Positions 1-5,604 of a stretch of 5,604 nt of DNA are shown here, in pieces (within the stretch, counting starts at the first letter, position 1; each line of letters opens with the position of its first letter). Location: the NCBI GenBank assembly GCA_910584735.1, contig CAJUBM010000155.1, positions 1 through 5,604 of the forward strand, read 5' to 3'. The DNA is from an uncultured Muribaculaceae bacterium. Lineage in GTDB: Bacteria > Bacteroidota > Bacteroidia > Bacteroidales > Muribaculaceae. The notes under the pieces were generated by a model, which was given only the letters and a program-made list of their open reading frames with translations, did no database searches and was not told the DNA's origin. Both the position numbers and the translations under genes were made by a program.

Positions 1-21
1 AAATATTAATATTTTAATAAC

Positions 22-47
22 AGTGGTAAGATTTTTATCGCACCACT
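22..47. repeat. Small imperfect hairpin in the uvrA upstream region
   Basis: AGTGGT at 22-27 pairs with ACCACT at 42-47. After a 2x2 mismatch, GAT (30-32) pairs with ATC (37-39) around a TTTT loop. The outer bases (AGTGG...CCACTA) and the following TAAAGTTAC resemble the outer ends and right flank of the large inverted repeat downstream of uvrA. It could be the terminator of a gene left of the window, a decayed relative of that repeat, or chance. The pairing is directly visible; any function is inference. Confidence 0.3.
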
Positions 48-63
48 ACTAAAGTTACATTTT
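33..63 (+). promoter_or_regulatory. Possible Bacteroidota-type promoter for uvrA
   Basis: TTTT at 33-36 and TACATTTT at 56-63 are separated by 19 bases. They approximate the Bacteroidota -33 (TTTG) and -7 (TAnnTTTG) elements, with one mismatch in each box. Transcription would begin near 68-72 and give a leader of about 50 nt. A second near-match, TAAATTTTG at 113-121, has one extra base between TA and TTTG. It lies directly against the start codon, so it is more likely part of the A/T-rich translation-start context. The region is A/T-rich, so chance matches are easy and this call is weak. Confidence 0.3.
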
Positions 64-70
64 AAAATGG

Positions 71-104
71 AAGGGGGATCCGGGCCTTTTCCCGGCAACT
101 CCTT
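71..104 (+). other. Leader hairpin upstream of uvrA start
   Basis: AAGGGG (71-76) pairs with CTCCTT (99-104), including one G-T wobble. Then, across a 3x3 internal loop, CCGGG (80-84) pairs with CCCGG (91-95) around a six-base loop CCTTTT. The structure ends 18 bases before the uvrA ATG. It also sequesters the only purine-rich, Shine-Dalgarno-like run in the leader (AAGGGGG, 71-77), which is about 45 bases from the start and so too far to act as an ordinary ribosome site. It could modulate leader stability or initiation. It lacks a following T-run, so it is not a good intrinsic terminator. Confidence 0.35.
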
Positions 105-122
105 TGTTATCATAAATTTTGT

Positions 123-2942
123 ATGGGCGATAGCAGAAAGCAGAATAATAACAATCTCCGTGATGATTCTATAATAATAGAGGGCGCTAAAGTCAACAAT
201 CTTAAGAATGTGTCCTTGCGTATCCCACGAGGGAAACTTGTGGTGGTCACCGGCTTGTCAGGGTCGGGTAAGTCCTCGCTTGCATTTGACACGCTTTATG
301 CCGAAGGGCAGCGCAGGTATGTGGAGAGTCTTTCGGCTTATGCCCGGCAGTTTCTCGGCAAGATGCAGAAGCCGGAAGTTGACTTCATACGAGGCCTTCC
401 TCCGGCCATAGCAATAGAGCAGAAGGTGAACACGCGTAATCCCCGCAGTACGGTGGGTACATCTACGGAAATTTATGATTACATGCGGCTGCTGTTCGGA
501 CGTGTGGGGCATACGTTCTCCCCGGTCAGCGGTCTGGAGGTTAGGCGCCATAGTGTCACGGACGTGGTCGATACCTCGCTTACTTATCCCGATGGCACAC
601 GTATGGCCGTGGTGTGTCCTCTTGACGTACCTGCCGACCGTTGTTTTCGGCAGCATCTGGAGATTCTCGGTAAGGGAGGGTATTCGCGATTGTTCCGTGA
701 CGGTGATTTTTTTGATATACAGGAACTTCTCGAATCTGACAATCTGCCGGAGGTGAATCCCGGCTACGAACTTCTGATAGACCGCACGATGGTCAGCCAT
801 GATGCTGACGAAATCTCGCGTCTTGCCGATTCTGCCGAGACCGCCTTCTTCGAGGGACGCGATGCGATGACGCTGGTAGTGTGGGGTGCCGACGGAGTCC
901 ACCGCCATGAGTTCTCCAAGCGTTTTGAAGCCGACGGTATAAGTTTTATAGAGCCTTCCGACTTGCTTTTTAACTTTAACAATCCTTACGGGGCGTGTCC
1001 CACATGCGAGGGCTTCGGGCGTTGCCTCGGCATAGATGAGCGTCTGGTGATTCCGAATCCCACGCTTTCGGTCTATGAGGATGCCGTGGCGCCATGGAAG
1101 GGGGAACGGATGAGTGAGTGGAAGCGCGCGTTCATTCATGCGGCGGCGCAGACCGGCTTCCCTGTGCATCGCCCGTATTGCGACCTTACCCGACAGCAGA
1201 AGGACCAGCTTTGGCACGGTACCAACGGTTTCGACGGCATAGACGGATTTTTCCGTATGATAGATGAGAACCAGCACAAGATACAGTTTAGGGTTATGAA
1301 GGCTCGCTTCCGGGGGAAGACGCTCTGCCCTGACTGCCATGGCACTCGTCTGAGGAAAGAGGCGGGATATGTGAAGGTCGGTGGAAAGACTATCTCGGAA
1401 CTGACCGTTATGCCGGTTGGTGACCTTAGAAGATGGTTTGACAATCTCGAACTTAACGAGACGGATGCATTGGTGGCCAAACGGTTGCTGACGGAGATAC
1501 GTAACAGGCTGGGCTTCCTTGCCGATGTGGGATTGGAATATCTCACGCTTGACCGTCTGTCGTCTACGTTGTCGGGCGGTGAGAGCCAGCGTATAAATCT
1601 TGCTACCTCGCTGGGTTCATCGCTTATAGGGTCTCTATACATACTTGATGAACCATCAATAGGACTACATTCGCGTGATACGCAGAAACTTATCGGTGTG
1701 CTTCGCAAGTTGCAGAGCATCGGTAACACTGTTGTCGTTGTCGAGCACGATGAGGAGATTATGGAGGCGGCCGATTGGATAATAGATGTCGGGCCCCGGG
1801 CCGGACGCCTCGGAGGCGAAATTGTGTTTGAAGGGACGATTGCCGATTTGGAGAAGGCATCCGATTCGTTTACCGCGCAATACCTTACGGGGCGTATGAA
1901 AATCCCCGTACCCGGGAAGAGACGTAAATCTTCCAGTTTTATAGAGGTGAAAGGGGCTCGGGAGCATAATCTTAAGGATATAGATGTGAAGTTCCCTTTG
2001 CAGGCGCTTACCGTTGTCACAGGCGTGAGCGGTTCGGGGAAGTCCACGCTCGTACGTGATGTGCTTTACCGTGCCATGTTGCGCGAATTGGGGGAGACTG
2101 CCGATGCCCCCGGCGCTTTCAAAGGTTTGTCGGGCGACATACGCCGTATACAGGCGGTGGAGTTTGTGGATCAGAACCCGATAGGGAAGTCTACCCGTTC
2201 GAATCCGGCTACCTATCTGAAGGCTTACGATGAGATACGCCATCTGTTTGCCGAGCAGCAGGCTGCCAAGCAGATGGGTTTCACTCCGGCTTATTTCTCA
2301 TTCAACACCGAGGGTGGACGTTGTGAGGAATGTAAGGGTGAGGGTAAGATAACCATAGAGATGCAGTTCATGGCCGATATTACCATACCTTGCGAGGCTT
2401 GTGGCGGGAAGCGTTTCAAGCGCGATGTCCTGGAGGTGGAATATCGTGGAAAGAACGTCTATGACGTGTTGGAAATGACGGTAAACCAGGCTATAGAGTT
2501 TTTCTCTGAGGATAAGTGTACGCAGGCTGCGCGTATTGTGAAGCGTCTCCAGCCGTTGAAGGATGTGGGACTTGGCTACATAAAGCTTGGTCAGTCGTCC
2601 TCTACATTGTCCGGCGGCGAGAACCAGCGCGTGAAACTGGCATATTTCCTTTCGATTGAGAAGCCTGCACCTACATTGTTTATTTTCGATGAGCCTACCA
2701 CCGGGCTCCATTTCCATGACATAAATGTGCTGATGGAATCGTTTGACCGTCTCATACGCCACGGCCATACGGTGATAATCATCGAGCATAACCTTGATGT
2801 GGTGAAGTCGGCTGACTATGTGATAGACCTCGGCCCGGAGGGTGGCGAGAATGGTGGCTCGGTAGTCGTGACGGGGACGCCCGAGGAGGTAGCCGCCTGC
2901 CCCGCATCGTACACAGGATGCTATCTAAAGTCCAAACTTTGA
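123..2942 (+). CDS. uvrA: Excinuclease ABC subunit UvrA (nucleotide excision repair)
   Basis: UvrA is the cytoplasmic dimeric ATPase that scans DNA with UvrB, recognises bulky lesions and loads UvrB for UvrC incision. The 939 residues match the usual length (E. coli about 940). Two ABC modules are complete. Module I has Walker A GLSGSGKS at 44-51, signature LSGGESQR at 483-490, Walker B ILDEP at 507-511 and switch His542. Module II has Walker A GVSGSGKS at 634-641, signature LSGGENQR at 829-836, Walker B FDEP at 855-858 and His889. The C-terminal zinc module is intact (Cys734, 737, 757, 760), and a CPDC pair lies at 402-405. The N-terminal zinc module keeps only Cys292/295; the partner CxxC seen in E. 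coli is replaced around 268-272 (FEADG). ATG at 123 is the only in-frame start after the stop at 63-65, and the conserved protein begins about residue 17. No Shine-Dalgarno is visible. Some Bacteroidota carry two UvrA paralogues (recalled, not checked), so this may not be the only copy. Confidence 0.97.
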   Translation: MGDSRKQNNNNLRDDSIIIEGAKVNNLKNVSLRIPRGKLVVVTGLSGSGKSSLAFDTLYAEGQRRYVESLSAYARQFLGKMQKPEVDFIRGLPPAIAIEQKVNTRNPRSTVGTSTEIYDYMRLLFGRVGHTFSPVSGLEVRRHSVTDVVDTSLTYPDGTRMAVVCPLDVPADRCFRQHLEILGKGGYSRLFRDGDFFDIQELLESDNLPEVNPGYELLIDRTMVSHDADEISRLADSAETAFFEGRDAMTLVVWGADGVHRHEFSKRFEADGISFIEPSDLLFNFNNPYGACPTCEGFGRCLGIDERLVIPNPTLSVYEDAVAPWKGERMSEWKRAFIHAAAQTGFPVHRPYCDLTRQQKDQLWHGTNGFDGIDGFFRMIDENQHKIQFRVMKARFRGKTLCPDCHGTRLRKEAGYVKVGGKTISELTVMPVGDLRRWFDNLELNETDALVAKRLLTEIRNRLGFLADVGLEYLTLDRLSSTLSGGESQRINLATSLGSSLIGSLYILDEPSIGLHSRDTQKLIGVLRKLQSIGNTVVVVEHDEEIMEAADWIIDVGPRAGRLGGEIVFEGTIADLEKASDSFTAQYLTGRMKIPVPGKRRKSSSFIEVKGAREHNLKDIDVKFPLQALTVVTGVSGSGKSTLVRDVLYRAMLRELGETADAPGAFKGLSGDIRRIQAVEFVDQNPIGKSTRSNPATYLKAYDEIRHLFAEQQAAKQMGFTPAYFSFNTEGGRCEECKGEGKITIEMQFMADITIPCEACGGKRFKRDVLEVEYRGKNVYDVLEMTVNQAIEFFSEDKCTQAARIVKRLQPLKDVGLGYIKLGQSSSTLSGGENQRVKLAYFLSIEKPAPTLFIFDEPTTGLHFHDINVLMESFDRLIRHGHTVIIIEHNLDVVKSADYVIDLGPEGGENGGSVVVTGTPEEVAACPASYTGCYLKSKL

Positions 2943-2967
2943 GGTCTCGGTTACCTTATTGCGATGT

Positions 2968-2982
2968 TACATTTTGAATGTA
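2968..2982. other. Short hairpin just after uvrA
   Basis: TACATT (2968-2973) and AATGTA (2977-2982) form a perfect 6-bp stem with a TTG loop, 25 bases after the uvrA stop. It is A/T-rich and not followed by a T-run, so it is a poor intrinsic terminator by the usual rules. The left half (GTTACATTTT, 2966-2975) also occurs upstream of uvrA at 54-63. It may contribute to 3' end definition or be chance. Confidence 0.25.
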
Positions 2983-2991
2983 GCCGGATGG

Positions 2992-3134
2992 TAGTGGCGC
3001 CGGACCTCCGGGACGGCAGGCCACCCGAAAAGGCTCAGCCGAATTAGAAATGCCAACTTCTATGTAAAGAATAGCTTACGTTTTCCGTTTAGTCTCTTCG
3101 GGTGGCCTGCCGTCCCGGAGGTCCGGCGCCACTA
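2992..3134. repeat. Perfect 38-bp inverted repeat with 67-bp spacer (MITE/REPIN-like)
   Basis: The left arm (2992-3029) and right arm (3097-3134) are exact reverse complements over all 38 bases. By hand count the arms are about 74% G+C (28 of 38), while the 67-bp spacer (3030-3096) is about 39% (26 of 67). The arms begin and end in TA (TAGTGGCGCC...GGCGCCACTA). That would fit insertion of a GTGGCGCC-ended element at a TA target, but TA is self-complementary and proves little. Each arm can also fold alone: GTGGC+GCCG (2994-3002) pairs with CGGC (3014-3017) and GCCAC (3020-3024), leaving a 2-nt bulge and an 11-nt loop. No convincing coding frame or T-run is present. The element sits between the convergent ends of uvrA and the transporter operon, where a strong palindrome could block or process transcripts from both sides. 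Multi-copy status cannot be seen here. The palindrome is certain; the element class is inference. Confidence 0.9.
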
Positions 3135-3223
3135 TAAAGTTACCTGTGATAATGTTTCTCGTTTGGAGATAGGTGTATCCGAATTTTGACACACCGACAT
3201 TTTTGTAGTATGTGGCCTATGCT

Positions 3224-4537
3224 TTATTTATAGCGGGCCCAGCGTATAAGTTCTTTTATGTTGGGTTTCTTACCGTACATGAAGATGCCTACGCGGTATA
3301 TCTTCCCTGCAATCCATGCCATGGCCACGAACGAACCGTAGAGGAGGATAAGGCTTACGACAATCTCCCATGCCGGGATAGAGAACGGTATGCGGCACAG
3401 CATCACCATCGGGGATGTGAACGGTATCATCGACAGCCATACAGCCAGCGATGTGTTCGGATCCTGGGCCACTGTAACGCTGAATATGAGCGCCAGAATG
3501 ATGGGTATCACGGCAAAGGACTGGAGTTGGGAAGCGTCCTGTATGTTGTCTACTGCCGAACCGATTGCGGCAAAGATAGATGCATAGAAAAGGAAGCCCC
3601 CGATGAGGAATAGCAGCAGGTAGCCGAAAAGGCTCATTATGGAGGTTATGGAGCCGAAATATGAAATGGCCTGCAACAGTTCGACATCGACAGCCGCCTG
3701 CGAGGCGTCAAGTGTCCCGGCATTGAGCATGTTTACCTGCGTCATCACCGTATCAGGCACGAGGAAGGGGAGTACTAACAGCGACATCGCTCCCATCAGA
3801 ACGGCCCAGATTATCACCTGCACTACGGCCACGAGGCCCACGCCGAGAATCTTGCCGAGCATAAGCTGAGTGGGTTTTACAGAGGAGACAACCAGTTCGA
3901 GTACACGGTTGCTTTTCTCCTCTATTATAGAGGTCATAACCATCTGTCCGTACATCAGCAGGAACATATATAGTATAAAGGTGGTGAACAGGCCGATGCC
4001 GAACGACAGTGCCGAAGAGGTTGATTCCCCCTCTCCGTCCTCGGATATGCGCACGGTGTTGAGGGTCACGTTGGTTTCCACTTCGTCAAGAATCTGCTGG
4101 AGGTTGTCTATGTCATATGATTTCAGGCGGTAGTCGCGTACGGCTCCTTCTATCATCTTCGACAGCATGCTTTCCATCTCCACCGAACCGGCGTCATGCA
4201 GGTAAAGTGTTACTACCGGGGTACTCGCCACGTCTTTCCCCACTACGAGTACGCCGTTATATGCCTCCGAACGGAGTGCCGAATCAAGCGGTTCGGTTAC
4301 GGGGGCGAGGGTCAGGTTCTCGGGATGTTGCTCTACTAAAGCAGGGAAGACTATGCCGCTGTCATCGATTACGGCCAATACCCTGTCTTGCGGAGAACTC
4401 ATCATGGCTATAAGGGCCGGAGCCGCCATCATTGCCAGCATTAGCACCGGCATCAGGATGGTGGTGATGATAAATGATTTCTTTGCTACGCGTTCCTTGA
4501 ACTCGCGGCCTATTATTATGCCTATCTTGTTTTTCAC
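3224..4537 (-). CDS. ABC-2 type transporter permease, NatB-like
   Basis: This is the membrane subunit of an ABC exporter in the NatB / ABC-2 permease family; Bacillus NatAB extrudes Na+, but the substrate here is unknown. The 437-residue protein has one N-terminal membrane helix (about 22-46) after a basic cytoplasmic start (REFKERVAKKSF). A largely hydrophilic domain, presumably extracytoplasmic, follows (about 48-178), then a cluster of about five to six hydrophobic segments (roughly 180-203, 227-260, 300-325, 340-357, 390-411). The cytoplasmic loop IIEEKSNRVLELVVSSV (204-220) followed by KPTQLMLGK is the family's recognisable motif, and GSAVDNIQDASQ (326-337) is another conserved stretch. 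The C-terminus is basic. The start is a GTG at 4537-4535 within GTGA, which overlaps the ATPase stop by four bases. No Shine-Dalgarno is visible, so translational coupling is likely. It is the last gene of the operon and converges on uvrA. Confidence 0.9.
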   Translation of the reverse strand: MKNKIGIIIGREFKERVAKKSFIITTILMPVLMLAMMAAPALIAMMSSPQDRVLAVIDDSGIVFPALVEQHPENLTLAPVTEPLDSALRSEAYNGVLVVGKDVASTPVVTLYLHDAGSVEMESMLSKMIEGAVRDYRLKSYDIDNLQQILDEVETNVTLNTVRISEDGEGESTSSALSFGIGLFTTFILYMFLLMYGQMVMTSIIEEKSNRVLELVVSSVKPTQLMLGKILGVGLVAVVQVIIWAVLMGAMSLLVLPFLVPDTVMTQVNMLNAGTLDASQAAVDVELLQAISYFGSITSIMSLFGYLLLFLIGGFLFYASIFAAIGSAVDNIQDASQLQSFAVIPIILALIFSVTVAQDPNTSLAVWLSMIPFTSPMVMLCRIPFSIPAWEIVVSLILLYGSFVAMAWIAGKIYRVGIFMYGKKPNIKELIRWARYK

Positions 4538-5502
4538 GACTGTGACGGGGTGTTTAGTTCGTTAGATATGTTGTGAGCCTTGTTATATTCCGTTACCGTG
4601 CTGAGGAATATGTCGTTCATCGATGGGAGGGCGCGGTCGAACGATATTATGTCGACAGCTTCGTTGGCCAGTGAGATTATCTCGCGGCGGTCAACATCGC
4701 CGTCCACTGTTAATTCGGCTTTTACCATAGGCCCTTCGCCATGTTCGATATGGCTTGCCTTCACTCGGTTCCCCAATGCATCAAGTAGTCGGGATGCATC
4801 ACCCTCGAAAGAGAGGCGGTAGCGTCCGCGTCCGATGCGTTCGCGTATCTCGGTCACGTTCCCCGAGAGGATGTTATGGGAGCGGTTTATAAGGGTGATT
4901 TCATCGCAAAGACGCTCCACCGAATCCATATTGTGGGTGGAGAATATCACCGTGGCACCCTGGTCACGTAGTTCGAGAATCTCCCGTTTGAGGAGTTCGG
5001 CATTTATGGGGTCGAAACCTGAGAACGGCTCATCGAAAATAAGGAGTTTGGGACGGTGGAGCACGGTGACTATGAACTGTACTTTCTGTGCCATGCCTTT
5101 CGACAGTTCCTCCACTTTTTTGTTCCACCAGTCGGAAATCTGGAATTTGTCGAACCATTTGCGGAGTTCGGCTGTGGCCTGGGCGTTCTTAAGCCCTTTC
5201 AGCTTGGCGAAGAACAATGCCTGCTCTCCGACACGCATCTTCTTATAAAGCCCCCGTTCCTCCGGGAGGTAGCCTATGTGTGCCACATCGTTCTCTGTCA
5301 GGGGGTGCCCCTGGAAGTAGACCTTCCCTTGGTCGGGGGCGGTGATGTGGTTTATTATTCTTATCAGGGTTGTTTTACCTGCCCCGTTTGGACCGAGAAG
5401 TCCGTAGATTTTTCCTGTTGGGATTGAAAGCGATACGTCGTCAAGCGCCGTATGGTTCGTGAAACGCTTGGTTACGTTTTCTACCCGGATGATATGCTCC
5501 AT
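4534..5502 (-). CDS. ABC transporter ATP-binding protein, NatA-like
   Basis: This is the cytoplasmic ATPase subunit that powers the permease encoded directly downstream. In its 322 residues the nucleotide-binding domain (about 1-210) has Walker A GPNGAGKTT at 37-45 and the region GYLPEERGLYKKM (77-89) at the Q-loop position, where the usual glutamine is not evident; I recall LPEERGLY as typical of this subfamily. The signature is LSKGM (133-137) instead of LSGGQ, also usual for NatA relatives. Walker B is LLIFDEP (153-159), the D-loop SGFD (161-164), and the switch His190 lies in STHNM. Residues about 210-300 form the extra C-terminal domain (DUF4162 type) common in these ATPases. The start ATG at 5502 leads straight into the canonical IIRVENVTKRF opening. 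The leader is A/T-rich without a Shine-Dalgarno, and a -7-like box lies 21 bases upstream. The 3' end overlaps the permease start by four bases, which indicates co-transcription and a shared complex. The substrate cannot be inferred. Confidence 0.93.
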   Translation of the reverse strand: MEHIIRVENVTKRFTNHTALDDVSLSIPTGKIYGLLGPNGAGKTTLIRIINHITAPDQGKVYFQGHPLTENDVAHIGYLPEERGLYKKMRVGEQALFFAKLKGLKNAQATAELRKWFDKFQISDWWNKKVEELSKGMAQKVQFIVTVLHRPKLLIFDEPFSGFDPINAELLKREILELRDQGATVIFSTHNMDSVERLCDEITLINRSHNILSGNVTEIRERIGRGRYRLSFEGDASRLLDALGNRVKASHIEHGEGPMVKAELTVDGDVDRREIISLANEAVDIISFDRALPSMNDIFLSTVTEYNKAHNISNELNTPSQS

Positions 5503-5523
5503 CGATATTTATAAGTAACTGTT

Positions 5524-5531
5524 CAAAATTA
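5524..5531 (-). promoter_or_regulatory. Bacteroidota -7 promoter box for the ABC operon
   Basis: On the minus strand this reads TAATTTTG, an exact match to the Bacteroidota TAnnTTTG -7 element, with 21 bases between box and ATG. A transcript starting a few bases downstream would have a leader of roughly 15 nt. No clear TTTG -33 box lies at the expected 19-21 base spacing; the nearest TTG is about 26 bases upstream. The box is thus good but the promoter is incomplete. If the partial gene at the right edge is real, this would be an internal promoter. Confidence 0.45.
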
Positions 5532-5551
5532 TTTTATACTAACTGGTCTGA

Positions 5552-5604
5552 CTATTTCAATGTTTCTCCGGTAAAATTTTTGAATCTTTTCCTCTCTTCA
5601 TCAG
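5552..5604 (-). CDS. Possible 3' end of an upstream gene (partial, unidentified)
   Basis: Reading the minus strand into the window gives 16 sense codons (DEERKRFKNFTGETLK) followed by TAG at 5554-5552. The stop lies 49 bases before the ATPase start. The highly charged composition resembles a soluble protein C-terminus, but this is too short to identify. Another minus-strand frame is also open from the edge to a TGA at 5559-5557 (ending KILPEKH), so the frame choice is uncertain. From memory, some Bacteroidales have dnaJ upstream of this type of ATPase/permease pair; the residues here can neither confirm nor exclude that. Flanking sequence would settle it. Confidence 0.35.
   Translation of the reverse strand, partial: DEERKRFKNFTGETLK

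Noticed and set aside
258..1340. Long 360-residue open frame on the minus strand inside uvrA, plus further long antisense frames at 1136-2047, 1665-2243 and 2298-2789
   Set aside because: They lie wholly inside a strongly conserved full-length uvrA, have no recognisable domains, and look like the by-product of codon usage on the coding strand.
2992..3134. CRISPR array or ordinary intrinsic terminator as explanation of the inverted repeat
   Set aside because: There are only two copies, they are inverted and not direct, and the single spacer is 67 bp. The 38-bp stem with a 67-base loop and no T-run does not fit a standard terminator.
3212..3613. Plus-strand open frame opposite the permease 3' end, and other plus-strand frames at 3639-5427
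   Set aside because: These are shadows of the permease and ATPase genes, which carry clear family motifs. The translations are rich in Cys/Tyr/His or Ser/Arg with no domain resemblance.
3025..3636. 13-base exact repeat CCGAAAAGGCTCA at 3025-3037 and 3624-3636
   Set aside because: One copy straddles the arm/spacer edge of the inverted repeat and the other is inside permease coding sequence. A single 13-base match is expected at appreciable frequency in a window of this size.
4534..4537. Four-base overlap and GTG start as a possible frameshift or sequencing error
   Set aside because: GTGA stop/start overlaps are common in ABC ATPase-permease operons, and both proteins have complete, family-typical ends.
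4970..5270. Non-canonical Q-loop (LPEERG) and signature (LSKGM) in the ATPase as evidence of a degenerate enzyme
   Set aside because: Both are usual in the NatA-like subfamily as I recall it, and Walker A, Walker B, D-loop and switch His are all intact.

Overview
The window reads as chromosomal DNA from a member of the Bacteroidota, most likely Bacteroidales. Three things point there. The UvrA sequence has Bacteroidota-type features, including the loss of one zinc-binding CxxC pair. Gene starts lack Shine-Dalgarno sequences and sit behind A/T-rich leaders. A TAATTTTG box ahead of the ABC operon matches the TAnnTTTG -7 element of that phylum. Finer placement is not possible from the sequence alone.

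Layout: 1-122 is a leader region with a possible promoter and two small hairpins. 123-2942 (+) is a full-length uvrA, the damage-recognition ATPase of nucleotide excision repair. 2943-3223 is an intergenic region between convergent genes; it is dominated by a perfect 38-bp inverted repeat (2992-3029 and 3097-3134) around a 67-bp A/T-richer spacer. The remainder of that gap (3135-3223) shows only a weak 5-bp hairpin. 3224-4537 (-) and 4534-5502 (-) form a two-gene operon, ATPase first and permease second, overlapping by four bases (GTGA). Together they encode a NatAB-type ABC-2 exporter of unknown substrate. 5503-5551 holds the probable operon promoter, and 5552-5604 (-) may be the last 16 codons of another gene on the same strand.

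The repair gene and the transporter operon face each other and show no functional link. The coding part is ordinary. The unusual item is the G+C-rich perfect inverted repeat between the convergent genes. Each of its arms can also fold into its own bulged hairpin. It looks like a short non-autonomous repeat element (MITE- or REPIN-like) that may also serve as a two-way transcription barrier. No evidence of a new multi-gene system was found.
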